Positions 8,857 to 17,071 of a stretch of DNA of 64,000 nt are shown here, in pieces. The position numbers and the translations under genes were made by a program. Under the pieces are notes generated by a model, which was not told the origin of the DNA, did no database searches, and saw only the letters and a program-made list of their open reading frames with translations. The DNA lies in the NCBI RefSeq assembly GCF_002831565.1, contig NZ_CP025096.1:7865014-7929013 (forward strand). Direction: 5' to 3'. Source of the DNA: Spirosoma pollinicola. GTDB lineage: Bacteria > Bacteroidota > Bacteroidia > Cytophagales > Spirosomataceae. Numbering within the stretch: the first letter of the stretch is position 1; the number at the start of each line of letters is the position of its first letter.

Positions 8857-9111
8857 ATGAATTCAGATACAGACCAACCAGACCCCAGCATGGAGCCTAT
8901 ACATGTTGCCTGCGAAAAAATGATTTACGACCTATACCTACAAAATCAGCCTGGTTTGGTTGCATCCATTGATCAGTTAATCCGGATGGGACACAGTCCA
9001 ACCCATATTGCTAATCGTGTTAAATCGATAATTCCGGTAATTAGCCAGGTGGATAATCACGTATTTTTAATAGCTATGTATTTACTCAGACGTCAACTTT
9101 CCAGAAACTAA
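8857..9111 (+). CDS. Small hypothetical protein
   Basis: From ATG at 8857 (MNSDTDQPDPSMEPIHVACE) the gene encodes 84 mostly helical residues, with no signal peptide or known motif. The start at 8857 is preferred over a TTG further upstream. It lies 13 bp after the preceding frame and ends just before a large palindrome at 9117-9146 that could terminate transcription. Function unknown. Confidence 0.55.
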   Translation: MNSDTDQPDPSMEPIHVACEKMIYDLYLQNQPGLVASIDQLIRMGHSPTHIANRVKSIIPVISQVDNHVFLIAMYLLRRQLSRN

Positions 9112-9116
9112 ACCTT

Positions 9117-9146
9117 GGCTGGTGTCAAAAATTTTTGATACCAGCC
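9117..9146. repeat. Element palindrome, copy 1 (15-bp arms)
   Basis: The core GTGTCAAAAATTTTTGATAC (9122-9141) extends to 15-bp arms GGCTGGTGTCAAAAA / TTTTTGATACCAGCC with one mismatch. The same core, perfectly symmetric, recurs at 18411-18430 and 28720-28739. All three copies lie just after a gene end and before the next gene. Confidence 0.8.
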
Positions 9147-9184
9147 AAGCGGATTCGTCAGCCAGGTAAGGAGCGAGATTTATT

Positions 9185-9313
9185 CACTACACAAAACACT
9201 ACACACCACTAAATGTATACTAAACACAAGGGATTAAGGGGAAAAGAGTGTTTTAGAAGATTTATTTAACCCCTAAAATCGCTTGCAATGGCTATATGAT
9301 CGTCGTAAATTAG
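9185..9313 (+). promoter_or_regulatory. Element module promoter a
   Basis: A double CACTACAC-type stretch (9186-9208) is followed by GGATTAAGGGGAAAA (AAGGGGAA at 9236-9243). The -7-like TAAATTAG begins at 9306, a gap of 62 nt. The first ATG after it is at 9340, which supports that start for the gene. Confidence 0.6.
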
Positions 9314-9339
9314 CTAATAATCAAACAGTTAGCAAATTT

Positions 9340-9786
9340 ATGAACGCCTACTTAATTGATCCCACAACCCGTACCATTTCACCAGTCGAAACGGACTTTT
9401 CGCTACCAAGCATTTATAATTTGCTCGGTTGCAGCCTGATTAGCAGTGCGGCAGGACAAACGAATGGTGATGTGCTGTTCGTCGATGATAATGTGTCAGA
9501 TGATGAGCATGAAGCGTTCCGGTTTGGTACCTGGGAAATATACTCGAAAGCTCTGGTGGTTGGTACTGACCGCTCCGGCGAAACGGTCAGCCCAAAAAAT
9601 CCGATTGAGTTGTATGAAACTCAGATCGATTGGTTAGGAGCAAAAATGTTTGAACCCAACGTTGCGTTCTTATCTTTTCCGGAAAGTGCACGCCTAGAAC
9701 GTGATGCAGAAGACCGCATGGCTACCAGTTTACAGGAGAATCTTGATTGGTGGGATGCTTTCCTGAAACGAAATAAAATTGATTAA
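9340..9786 (+). CDS. DUF3846-like accessory protein
   Basis: From ATG at 9340 the product has 148 residues. It starts MNAYLIDPTTRTISPVETDF and contains IYNLLGCSLISSA and GDVLFVDDNVSDDEHEAFRF. The order of a short self-description strand, an I..LLG helix and a (N)GDVLFVDD strand is that of DUF3846-like plasmid and phage proteins. The match is by eye and tentative, and no function is known. The upstream start at 9283 is rejected because the shared promoter module (-7 box at 9306) lies between. A hairpin terminator follows at 9793-9815. Confidence 0.55.
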   Translation: MNAYLIDPTTRTISPVETDFSLPSIYNLLGCSLISSAAGQTNGDVLFVDDNVSDDEHEAFRFGTWEIYSKALVVGTDRSGETVSPKNPIELYETQIDWLGAKMFEPNVAFLSFPESARLERDAEDRMATSLQENLDWWDAFLKRNKID

Positions 9787-9792
9787 AAATAG

Positions 9793-9815
9793 CCCCTAAC
9801 CTCTATGGTTAGGGG
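9793..9815 (+). terminator. Hairpin terminator
   Basis: CCCCTAAC at 9793-9800 pairs with GTTAGGGG at 9808-9815 across CTCTATG, seven bases after the stop of the preceding gene. There is no long T-run. Confidence 0.6.
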
Positions 9816-9852
9816 TCACCTAAAAAGTAGCTAAACCCATTCAAAAAGTGTC

Positions 9853-10172
9853 ATGCAAACAACAGGAAAACCTTTAGATTTAACAGCCCTGTTAACTGGG
9901 AACACAGTTCAGGCGCAGTAGCGACGATCAGCCAGGACACAGCATCAACGTTCGAGTTTTTTACAAAAGAGGGTACTATCCCATCTACGGGCTATGGTCA
10001 GATCGAGTGGACCTTCACGGACGATTCACAGCAGCCCCGCATTGAACACATCGGTATCTGGTGGACCAACGATAATCTTGATGATTACGACGGGGTATTT
10101 GAGTTGCCTAAACAGGCTATCGAATTTATCCAGAGTTTTGGCCTGCAAGTTGGACCGGATTTTACCCGTTAA
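9853..10172 (+). pseudogene. Frameshifted gene of unknown function
   Basis: ATG at 9853 opens MQTTGKPLDLTALLTGNTVQ and stops at TAG after 22 codons. A different frame over the same start region has no start codon, yet it runs smoothly to 10172 (TISQDTASTFEFFTKEGTIP, then YGQIEWTFTDDSQQPRIEHI and GIWWTNDNLDDYDGVFELPK). The two halves would form one protein of about 105 residues if one frameshift between about 9895 and 9920 were corrected. The acidic C-terminal part is clearly coding. The family is unknown. Confidence 0.5.
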
Positions 10173-10192
10173 TTCTTATTTTTGATTGTATT

Positions 10193-10601
10193 ATGAACTC
10201 GGTACAGGAAGCCAGGCGCTATATGGACAATGCCCGCGAACTCTAACGGGAGAAAGCCGGGAGACAAAATGGTCAATATCACGATCGTAAATACGTCCGT
10301 ATGGCGGGTAACACGGCTTACAATGGTATTCTTGTCGCACTGGATAGCCTTTTAGAAGAAAAGAAAAAAGGCCGTAAAGATCCGGGCCCGCAGCGGCGTA
10401 CCGTGCCGGGCGGTGACGTGGTATAAATCGCAGTTGGCTAAACTGGATAAACGGCTGTTAGATATTTTTGTACTGGCTTATGATACGCTTCATTTAGCGT
10501 TAGGGTACGATGGTAATTTAGACGCAGATGTAGCGCAGGCGGGCTTAAAAAGGGCTGACACGATTATCAATTGGGTCGAACAGCGAACGACTACCGTTTA
10601 A
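10193..10601 (+). pseudogene. DUF5618-family gene broken by TAA and a 31-bp insertion
   Basis: The frame begins MNSVQEARRYMDNAREL, hits TAA at 10244-10246, and continues REKAGRQNGQYHDRKYVRMA, then GNTAYNGILVALDSLLEEKK. A 31-bp GC-rich insertion at 10382-10412 shifts the frame. Removing it joins KGRKD to VTWYKSQLAKLDKRLLDIF and the tail LGYDGNLDADVAQAGLKRAD. The reconstructed protein of about 125 residues follows the DUF5618 pattern known from Bacteroidota mobile elements (helical, function unknown). It therefore carries two independent lesions. A hairpin terminator follows at 10608-10640. Confidence 0.7.
10382..10412. repeat. 31-bp GC-rich hairpin insertion, copy 1
   Basis: It starts CCGGGCCCGC and ends GTGCCGGGCG. 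The internal arms GCCCG...CGGGC and CGG...CCG enclose a CGTA loop. A second copy at 17725-17755 differs at one base, in the loop (CGGA). Each copy sits between AT and GT, and removing exactly 31 nt restores a good reading frame at both sites. Confidence 0.75.
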
Positions 10602-10607
10602 GTAGAA

Positions 10608-10640
10608 ATCCATTCAGCTTCTACTAAAGACTGAATGGAT
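10608..10640 (+). terminator. Hairpin terminator
   Basis: ATCCATTCAG (10608-10617) pairs with CTGAATGGAT (10631-10640), just after the stop of the DUF5618 pseudogene. A CACTACAC box follows at 10647-10654. Confidence 0.6.
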
Positions 10641-10680
10641 CTGGATCACTACACGAATGCTACTTAGACACTAAACTTCA

Positions 10681-11322
10681 CTACTTCAGTATGCCAGGAG
10701 ATTCACGGGCAAAAATGAATTGACCGATCTGGCGTATATCATTAATCGTAATTCCCGAAACATCGTTGATATAAGGTATGTATCGATCAGCGTAGGGTGA
10801 AGCCGTTCCATACACGTAACCAATATTAATTCGAAACCGAAAATCCGTTTTCGTTGGATACGCCAACCGTTCAACCATCACACGTACGTTGCCAGGAGCC
10901 GAAAATTTGTCCTGAAGGTACCAGACGCCATAGATATACCCAGCCGCATTGTTGCTGTTACCCGAAAAATTGGCGTATGAGAAACTTCCTAAAGGAGTCT
11001 TCTGAAACGTAGGTCCGGTACCACTCCCATCAATGTATAATTTAAGCGAATCAGTACCGCTTGGCTCAATAAGGAGTTTATAATTACCCGTAATTGCTTT
11101 AGGGTCGGGCGTGAATGCATAATCCTGGCCCTCAATGGTTGGTACATGATTACCTGCCCATTTAATGTAAACAGCCGGAAATTCACCAGACAAATAAACT
11201 TTAGGATCGGATGAATTGACTAATACAGTCTCCGAGGTTACGGGATCCTCCCCTCCCCCTTTTTTACAACTTAAGTTAACTGCAATCAGAGTCAGGAAAA
11301 GAATAAGTCGGTACGATTTCAT
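10681..11322 (-). CDS. Secreted lipoprotein, unknown function
   Basis: From ATG at 11322 the product has 213 residues with a lipoprotein signal, MKSYRLILFLTLIAVNLSC, followed by KKGGGED. The Cys after LS is the lipidation site, so the protein should be anchored in the outer membrane. The rest is beta-rich (VYIKWAGNHVPTIEGQDYAF, and FRFRINIGYVYG), with no recognised domain. It is the only minus-strand gene in the element outside the IS, and it lies between a CACTACAC box (10647) and the AAGGGGAA box (11535) that are otherwise only about 25-80 bp apart. It looks like a later insertion. Confidence 0.7.
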   Translation of the reverse strand: MKSYRLILFLTLIAVNLSCKKGGGEDPVTSETVLVNSSDPKVYLSGEFPAVYIKWAGNHVPTIEGQDYAFTPDPKAITGNYKLLIEPSGTDSLKLYIDGSGTGPTFQKTPLGSFSYANFSGNSNNAAGYIYGVWYLQDKFSAPGNVRVMVERLAYPTKTDFRFRINIGYVYGTASPYADRYIPYINDVSGITINDIRQIGQFIFARESPGILK

Positions 11323-11349
11323 GATGCATTTTTCCAGTTGAATGTACAA

Positions 11350-11713
11350 CAGCCCTAAAATTGATATCCAAATGCTTTAGTTACTATAACCTCTGACAAA
11401 ACACTTATCAAACGGAGCAGTCAGAAGCCCTGTTTAGCGGCTTGACTTGACAAAAACCAAGTCGGTCCCACTCAAATCAGGCTACAAACATACCCAGTCC
11501 ACCCAGATGAATTTTTGGTGGATAAAAAAAGATGAAGGGGAAGAAGCCGTTTTCTTATATATGATTTCAATTTTTAACTTGCGAAAATTATTCGTATATT
11601 AGAGTCACAAACAGGGATGAACGCAAAAGCGTTTTTCGGGCAATTGCTGTACATAAAACATCAGAAAGTAGCTGCCTTGAGCCATCAACATGTGTAATTA
11701 AGCAACATCGGAC
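11350..11713. other. Divergent intergenic region
   Basis: It contains a short inverted repeat, GACTTG...CAAGTC (about 11444-11463), and the module promoter b. Nothing else coding or repetitive is seen. Confidence 0.45.
11535..11601 (+). promoter_or_regulatory. Element module promoter b
   Basis: AAGGGGAA at 11535-11542 is followed 51 nt later by the -7-like TATATTAG (11594), with TTAACTT between them. The spacing is about 10 nt shorter than in the other seven modules, roughly one helical turn. It drives the helicase gene. Confidence 0.55.
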
Positions 11714-13351
11714 ATGAAAGCTACCAGTATCACCCATGAGCAGCTCGAAGCAACCCGGCAGGCGGGTGATTTTAAATTAGTGGCGGTTGCCGGCTCGGGC
11801 AAAACTACCACCCTCATCGAGTACGCTGCCTCCAGGCCTGTGCTGAGTTCGGGTCGTTCACCCCGAATCCTCTACCTGGCTTTTAACCGTACCGTACGCC
11901 TGGAAGCACAAGCTCGTTTCGCCCGGCGTGGTCTAACAAACGTTACAGTACATACGGCTCACTCATTGGCCTATAGCTATGTGATCGTCCGGCAGAGGTA
12001 TGTGCTGAGCGCCGGGGGCGACTACTCGATTCAGGACATTGCAGTTCAGCTTGGCTTCACGCAACGAACTATGCTGGCTGGCTGTATGATGGCCAGCCAC
12101 GTCAAAAAGCTGTTCAGTTACTTCTGCAACTCAAAAGCAGTAACCGTCGAGCAGCTGGACTACCTGGCTATTATTGACCCGGCTGATGCGAAAAGTCGCC
12201 GGTTTGCCCGGCAAAACAAGGAAAAGATCTACCGGTATGCGCAGCAGCTCTACACGCAGATGGATACCAACAAATTGCCTTGTACGCATGACTTTTATCT
12301 GAAGAAGTTTCAGTTTGTAGCTCCTCCTTTGCCCTACGACTATATCCTCTTTGATGAGGGGCAGGATGCTTCGGAAACGATGCTGGAAGTGTTTATGCAG
12401 CAACCGGCAACGAAACTGATTGTCGGCGATCCTCACCAGCAAATCTACGGGTTTCGACATGCTGTAAACTCCCTGGACAAGTTCGATGCGCCAACGCTGT
12501 ACCTGAGTCAGAGTTTTCGTTTTGGAGACGAGGTTGCTCAACTGGCGAACTACGTACTGGGCTGGAAAAGCAGTTTCGATACGGGCCAGCTCACTACGAT
12601 TAAAGGAGTAGGAAAGCATCAGCCACCAGTTGCGCCCATACACGCGACGATCGGCCGTACGAACGTAGCGGTTCTGGCCAAGGCCATTGATATGCTATGT
12701 ATTGAAGAGCAGATTGGGTCCTTATACTTCGAAGGGCGGTTCGAAACCTACACCTACATGGACAGTGGCGGATCGCTTATGGATATCTATTACCTGTATC
12801 AGGATAGACTGGATCGGGTCCGCAGTCCATTAATTAAAACCATGGGCCATGTTGGTGAACTGAAGCATTACGTTGATCAGACCGGCGAGGCCTCTATGCG
12901 CCTGGCGCTCGAAATTGTTGAGACGTACCAGGACGCCTTACCTGAATATATTGAGCAGATCCGGCAGGCCCATGTCGACGATTCCATGCGACACGTGGCC
13001 GACCAGATTTTTTCGACCGTTCACCGATGCAAGGGGATGGAATACGACGGAGTGACGTTGTGCGATGACTTTATTGAAAAGAAGGGAGTGTCCGAAAAAC
13101 TGGCGGATAAACAGAATCCGGCCAATCTGCAGGCGTTGCACGAAGAAATAAACATGCTATATGTAGCCTTAACCCGCAGTCGTCAGCAAGTAAGAATCCC
13201 GGATACGTTACGGGCCAGTTTTAGTTTCGATCGAGCGGCGCTGGCGCCTATTCCAGCTGAGAACCGCACTCAGCAGCGCAGTGAATCCGCACTTACAGGC
13301 CAAGGTGAAACGGCAAGTGGACAAGTTACCAAACTCCGGGCTACAGTCTGA
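11714..13351 (+). CDS. UvrD/Rep-like superfamily 1 DNA helicase
   Basis: This 545-residue protein has a complete set of SF1 motifs: Walker A AGSGKTTT (about 26-33), LYLAFNRTVRLEA (Ia), TVHTAHSLAY (Ib), Walker B FDEGQDAS (about 212-219), GDPHQQIYGFRHA (motif III, about 237-249), STVHRCKGMEYDGV (motif V) and NMLYVALTRSRQQV (motif VI). It is shorter than UvrD and resembles compact Fbh1/PcrA-like helicases carried by plasmids. It should unwind DNA with ATP during replication or repair of the element. It is followed by a small RHH-like gene and then parA. Confidence 0.9.
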   Translation: MKATSITHEQLEATRQAGDFKLVAVAGSGKTTTLIEYAASRPVLSSGRSPRILYLAFNRTVRLEAQARFARRGLTNVTVHTAHSLAYSYVIVRQRYVLSAGGDYSIQDIAVQLGFTQRTMLAGCMMASHVKKLFSYFCNSKAVTVEQLDYLAIIDPADAKSRRFARQNKEKIYRYAQQLYTQMDTNKLPCTHDFYLKKFQFVAPPLPYDYILFDEGQDASETMLEVFMQQPATKLIVGDPHQQIYGFRHAVNSLDKFDAPTLYLSQSFRFGDEVAQLANYVLGWKSSFDTGQLTTIKGVGKHQPPVAPIHATIGRTNVAVLAKAIDMLCIEEQIGSLYFEGRFETYTYMDSGGSLMDIYYLYQDRLDRVRSPLIKTMGHVGELKHYVDQTGEASMRLALEIVETYQDALPEYIEQIRQAHVDDSMRHVADQIFSTVHRCKGMEYDGVTLCDDFIEKKGVSEKLADKQNPANLQALHEEINMLYVALTRSRQQVRIPDTLRASFSFDRAALAPIPAENRTQQRSESALTGQGETASGQVTKLRATV

Positions 13352-13371
13352 ATGGATTAATCCGTTGTGTT

Positions 13372-13644
13372 ATGACAGAATCTTCGAAGAAAAAAAACGC
13401 CGGTCGCCCTGAGAAACCCGTTGAGCAGCGGCTTATCCACAAAGTTACTGTAGCCTTCACCCAGCAGGAATTTGCCGATTTGAAGTGGACAGCAGAAAAT
13501 CAGCCGGCACGGGGCTCCAAACCTTCTCCAAAAACCGACAAAGCGACAGCGCATTACATACGCACGTTGGTTCTGCCCGAAGTTGAAACATTTGTTCGGA
13601 CACACCGGCCTGTACTTCCCGGCGACGACTCAGACGTTCTATAA
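13372..13644 (+). CDS. Small RHH/MobC-like DNA-binding protein
   Basis: The 90-residue product starts KKKNAGRPEKPVEQRLIHKV, followed by TVAFTQQEFADLKWTAENQP and a C-terminal helix. An N-terminal GRPxK arm followed by a VxFTxxEFxxLK strand-helix unit is typical of relaxosome accessory (MobC/MbpC-like) and other ribbon-helix-helix proteins of Bacteroidota plasmids. No relaxase lies nearby. With parA starting 214 bp downstream it could instead be a partition or copy-number regulator. Assignment is tentative. Confidence 0.5.
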   Translation: MTESSKKKNAGRPEKPVEQRLIHKVTVAFTQQEFADLKWTAENQPARGSKPSPKTDKATAHYIRTLVLPEVETFVRTHRPVLPGDDSDVL

Positions 13645-13858
13645 GGACCAGTCCGGTACTGATAGGGGACTTTGAGAAGAGCATCCGTACCGGTGCCCGC
13701 GTTTAGGGCTCAAAAAACGCTTTTTTTCAAAATATCTTATTTGATATTAGATTTACGAAAATAGAAGCTCGGTCTTGTTGATTTAAATAACCTTAGGGCA
13801 TTCAATTAGGACAATCCAGTTGGGAATTTTTACTTTTAAGGTACAAACGGTTTAAGAT

Positions 13859-14671
13859 ATGAAAAAGCAAATCGTGGTTGCGGTAGCCAACAACAAAGGT
13901 GGCACGGGAAAGACAACAATAACGCTTAACCTGGCAGCTGGTCTACAACGACTGGGGAATAAGGTATTGATGGTTGATCTGGATGCCCAGGCTAACTTGA
14001 CGAGCGCGGTGGGTTTTAAAAACCTCAAACGTCACGTGGGTCAGTTGTTGATCGATGAGATGGAATGGGATGAAGTTATCCTCAAGGGAAAGGTAGAGTC
14101 TACGGATGAGGCCGAAAGCTGGACGCAGTTAGATTTATTACCGGCCGCCCGGACAATGGTTTCTCATGAATCAGCCCTCAACGCGAGTGGTGCCATGCTG
14201 GAGCTCCGTTCTCATCTGGAGGGAAAAGACTACGATTACGTATTGATCGACTGTCCGCCTAGCCTGGCTGCTTTTACAACCAACGCTCTGGCGGCGGCCG
14301 ATTACTACCTGGTGCCTATGCAGGGTGAGAATTTTGCGTATATCGGCCTGGATGAAATGCTGAAGTATGTAACCAAGCTGAAGCGCAATATGCGGCTCGA
14401 TATCAAACTGGCTGGTATTGTCAAAAATAAATTTAATTTGACGACCACCTTCGCCCGCCAGATCGAGGAAGCGCTGGCTAATCAGAATGTGCCCGTTTTT
14501 AAAACGGCGATCCGCCAGTTCGTTGGACTCATGGAATGTACCGTTGTTCACAAGAGTATATTCGATTATGCGCCTAAGTCGAACGGTGCCGCTGATTTCA
14601 GCGCATTAGTCAACGAATTGATTCAGGCCACTCAACTGCAGCAGGAAGGTACTGCTGTCAAACCTCTGTAA
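13859..14671 (+). CDS. parA: ParA partition ATPase
   Basis: This 270-residue protein has the deviant Walker A KGGTGKTT (residues 13-20, N-terminal Lys13 signature), Walker A' VDLDAQANLT near 40 and Walker B LIDCPPSL near 130. The C-terminal part has TTTFARQIEEALANQNVPVF and AIRQFVGL, usual in ParA/Soj. It forms an ATP-dependent gradient on the nucleoid that segregates the replicon. The next gene begins 13 bp downstream and is probably its partner. ParA on an element of this kind indicates a plasmid or an integrated plasmid-like unit. Confidence 0.95.
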   Translation: MKKQIVVAVANNKGGTGKTTITLNLAAGLQRLGNKVLMVDLDAQANLTSAVGFKNLKRHVGQLLIDEMEWDEVILKGKVESTDEAESWTQLDLLPAARTMVSHESALNASGAMLELRSHLEGKDYDYVLIDCPPSLAAFTTNALAAADYYLVPMQGENFAYIGLDEMLKYVTKLKRNMRLDIKLAGIVKNKFNLTTTFARQIEEALANQNVPVFKTAIRQFVGLMECTVVHKSIFDYAPKSNGAADFSALVNELIQATQLQQEGTAVKPL

Positions 14672-14684
14672 ACGGTAGTCGACC

Positions 14685-15755
14685 ATGGAAGCCAAAAAAG
14701 ACAGAAAGAAAAATTTCGCCAACTTCATCACCAATCTGCATGAAGAGGATACGACTGAGGTCGAAACGTTAGAACCGGGCACGCAGGTACTTTCACTTCG
14801 ATCGGAGCTGGAGGATACGGTACCGGAGCTTTCACCGCTTGAGGAACACGAACAGACGACCAGGCAGGAATTAGAGGCCATCATCCAGGAGGGGTTAGAT
14901 ACGTATCTTACCGTCGGCACCGCGCTGTACCAGATTCGAGACGCAAAATTATACAGGAGCACTCACCTTTCCTTAAAAGCGTACCTGGCTGAACGCTTCG
15001 AAATAGGCCGGCAACGGGCCTACCAACTGATGGAAGCGGCACAGGTTGTCAATGCGTTAATGGCAGAGGTGCAAAACACTGATGATGACACGAATGTGGC
15101 CATTGTCATGCCTAAAAAAGAATCGCACGCCAGCGCACTGGCTGATGTACCTAAAGAACAACGGAAGCGGGTTTGGGACGAGGTTAAAAAGGACGAGGAG
15201 CGTACTGGGAAGGCAATTACAGCGAAAAAAATAAGTGAGAAGGCTGAGGCCATAACCGGTGTCCCACGTAACAGTAAACCGCCCAAAGATCAGAAACCAC
15301 GCGGGGAGAAGGAAGCCGCCGAGGAGTTTCTGACCGATCAGGCCAGCTTAACAGCGGCCGCTATGGGGCAACCCCGGGAGAAGAATAAGGTACCTGATGC
15401 TACCTGGCTACCCTCAGAGAAGCCAACAGAAGAAGTCAATGAGTTGAAAATCGTTGACTTTTCCGGGGGAGAATTGGATGAGACTTCAGTAGATTCAAAT
15501 ACGACGGTAGGAGAGAAGTCATCAGAAACGAATGACCATTTGGAGAGGCTACGTAAAGCTTTCCTGAATGCACAGCCGGCAGATCTGGTAATAAAAATAA
15601 GTGCTCGTCTTCTGCAAGACGAACAGGTTGTTGAAGATTGGCAAGTATTGCGGCAGGATAAACAAATCACTGACGAAAATGGCTTCGCTTCATTAACGCT
15701 GCAGGAAGCTTTAAGACTTGGTATCCTGAATGATTACCTGTCTCAATTGTCCTAA
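14685..15755 (+). CDS. Putative partition/DNA-binding partner of ParA
   Basis: This 356-residue acidic protein has no ParB N-terminal nuclease/CTPase motif (no GxxRxxA box). A central segment (about 60-125) reads IIQEGLDTYLTVGTALYQIR, then AYLAERFEIGRQRAYQLMEA, which is a helix-turn-helix of the kind seen in plasmid DNA-binding and partition proteins. Long charged linkers follow. Position directly after parA and the strong terminator after it define a two-gene operon. It probably fills the ParB role with a different DNA-binding domain, but this is inferred from context. Confidence 0.65.
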   Translation: MEAKKDRKKNFANFITNLHEEDTTEVETLEPGTQVLSLRSELEDTVPELSPLEEHEQTTRQELEAIIQEGLDTYLTVGTALYQIRDAKLYRSTHLSLKAYLAERFEIGRQRAYQLMEAAQVVNALMAEVQNTDDDTNVAIVMPKKESHASALADVPKEQRKRVWDEVKKDEERTGKAITAKKISEKAEAITGVPRNSKPPKDQKPRGEKEAAEEFLTDQASLTAAAMGQPREKNKVPDATWLPSEKPTEEVNELKIVDFSGGELDETSVDSNTTVGEKSSETNDHLERLRKAFLNAQPADLVIKISARLLQDEQVVEDWQVLRQDKQITDENGFASLTLQEALRLGILNDYLSQLS

Positions 15756-15779
15756 AATGAATTGGCTATTATCACATCA

Positions 15780-15809
15780 GGCAGCACGAGCTTCGTGCTG
15801 CCTTTTTTT
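15780..15809 (+). terminator. Rho-independent terminator of the par operon
   Basis: GGCAGCACGA pairs perfectly with TCGTGCTGCC across GCT and is followed by seven Ts (15803-15809). Confidence 0.95.
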
Positions 15810-15844
15810 ATACTTACGATCAACAGATCAAATCTGCCAAATCA

Positions 15845-15998
15845 CTTCACACTTTCCAGACACAACACTATTTTATTAAAAGGAAGTAGCCATTAGTGAG
15901 GTGCTTAACGCACCGGGAAGAAGGGGAAGGGGGGTGGATTATAGTAGTTATAGTGCTGGTTTTCAGCTTGTTATATGTTTATTTATGTGCTATTTTTA
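15845..15998 (+). promoter_or_regulatory. Element module promoter c
   Basis: A CACTTCACAC / CACAACACTA stretch (15843-15870) precedes GGGAAGAAGGGGAAGG (AAGGGGAA at 15921-15928). TATTTTTA begins at 15991, a gap of 62 nt. The gene start follows at 16025. Confidence 0.6.
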
Positions 15999-16024
15999 GG
16001 TAGATAAACAAACAAAAATAGCCA

Positions 16025-16735
16025 ATGAAAACCATCTCAACATTTGCATCTGCCCTGCTGATGCTCACCCTGTCAACCTCGTTTGGGCAAACTCCCAAGC
16101 CCACGTCCACCACGCCAAAAGCCGTTACCGCCCTTACTGGTAAACCGGCATCGAGCCCGAAAGCGGTGTCCACTACCGCCCCCGTCGTCACCAAAACCAG
16201 TTCGACGACCGCAGCATCCAGTACGCCCAAAGCCAGCACCACCCCTACGACGTTTACCCCGGTTCAATCGACAGGCCCCAACCTTTCATTGAAAAATCTG
16301 ATCACCCAGGCGTTACAAGACGACAGCACTCGAACGGCAAAAAAAGCGGGTACTATTGGGGTTGGTCTTACGTATTATCTGAACGGGAGTTTACTGGCCG
16401 GTGCTATGGTTCGACGGCGTGCGGCCTACTTCACAGCGGGAGTTGGCTTATACGCCAATAAAACCAGCAGCTTTACACCTGTTAACGACGTACTGTTCTA
16501 TGGGGGTGGTGGCTTGATTACAAGCCGTCAGGTAAGTATTGGCGGCTATTTGTCCATGACGATGGTATCAAGTCCAGCTTATACATCGACGCCGACCGGC
16601 TACGAAGCGGTAACGCATAAAACGCCCACCTTTGGTTTAGGAGTATCCGCTGGGTATCAACTCAATCATGTGCTGATTTCTGCCAACATCCATAACCAGT
16701 TTGGGCTGGGTCTGGGCGCTACCTATTTCTTCTAA
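16025..16735 (+). CDS. Exported protein with Thr/Pro-rich linker and beta-barrel-like C-terminus
   Basis: The 236-residue product has a signal peptide (MKTISTFASALLMLTLSTSFG, cleavage near GQ-T). A low-complexity Thr/Ser/Pro/Ala/Lys linker spans residues 25-85. A beta-rich domain (about 105-236) with alternating strands (GTIGVGLTYYLNGSLLAG; FGLGVSAGYQLNHV) ends in aromatic GLGATYFF. The C-terminal Phe and strand pattern are those of outer-membrane beta-barrel proteins. No family is recognised. It may be a surface protein of the mobile element. Confidence 0.6.
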   Translation: MKTISTFASALLMLTLSTSFGQTPKPTSTTPKAVTALTGKPASSPKAVSTTAPVVTKTSSTTAASSTPKASTTPTTFTPVQSTGPNLSLKNLITQALQDDSTRTAKKAGTIGVGLTYYLNGSLLAGAMVRRRAAYFTAGVGLYANKTSSFTPVNDVLFYGGGGLITSRQVSIGGYLSMTMVSSPAYTSTPTGYEAVTHKTPTFGLGVSAGYQLNHVLISANIHNQFGLGLGATYFF

Positions 16736-16740
16736 TTAAC

Positions 16741-16764
16741 CGGGTCAGGATATACCCTGACCCG
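16741..16764 (+). terminator. Hairpin terminator
   Basis: CGGGTCAGG (16741-16749) pairs with CCTGACCCG (16756-16764) across ATATAC, directly after the preceding stop codon. Confidence 0.75.
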
Positions 16765-16788
16765 ATTCTCACCTATAAACGCAATACA

Positions 16789-17031
16789 ATGATTGAGACA
16801 ATGCTTGCTGTGTACGTTCTGATAATGCACGTATTTACAAAAATTGGAAAGTACATACTTTCACCCCTGGCGCATATAATCGCCTTTACAACGGCTCTCA
16901 TGATGATTTTAACAGCTATCGGATTCTGGTACGGATTTCGGTTGTTAGTCTGGTTCGCCAAACAGGTTTACAAAGCGTTCAGCAGAAAGCCATCTGTACC
17001 ATCACCCGAATTAAGGGCCAGTACAGAATAG
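16789..17031 (+). CDS. Small two-helix membrane protein
   Basis: Eighty residues with two hydrophobic stretches, TMLAVYVLIMHVFTKIGKYI and IIAFTTALMMILTAIGFWYG, then a basic tail (KAFSRKPSVPSPELRAS). It should be an inner-membrane protein with both ends on the same side. It is enclosed between two hairpins (16741 and 17034), so it may be a single-gene unit. Function unknown. Confidence 0.5.
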   Translation: MIETMLAVYVLIMHVFTKIGKYILSPLAHIIAFTTALMMILTAIGFWYGFRLLVWFAKQVYKAFSRKPSVPSPELRASTE

Positions 17032-17033
17032 GC

Positions 17034-17071
17034 AAATGGGACTATGTTCTATCTGGATCATAGTCCCATTT
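17034..17071 (+). terminator. Hairpin terminator
   Basis: AAATGGGACTATG (17034-17046) pairs with CATAGTCCCATTT (17059-17071), three bases after the stop of the small membrane protein gene. Confidence 0.75.
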
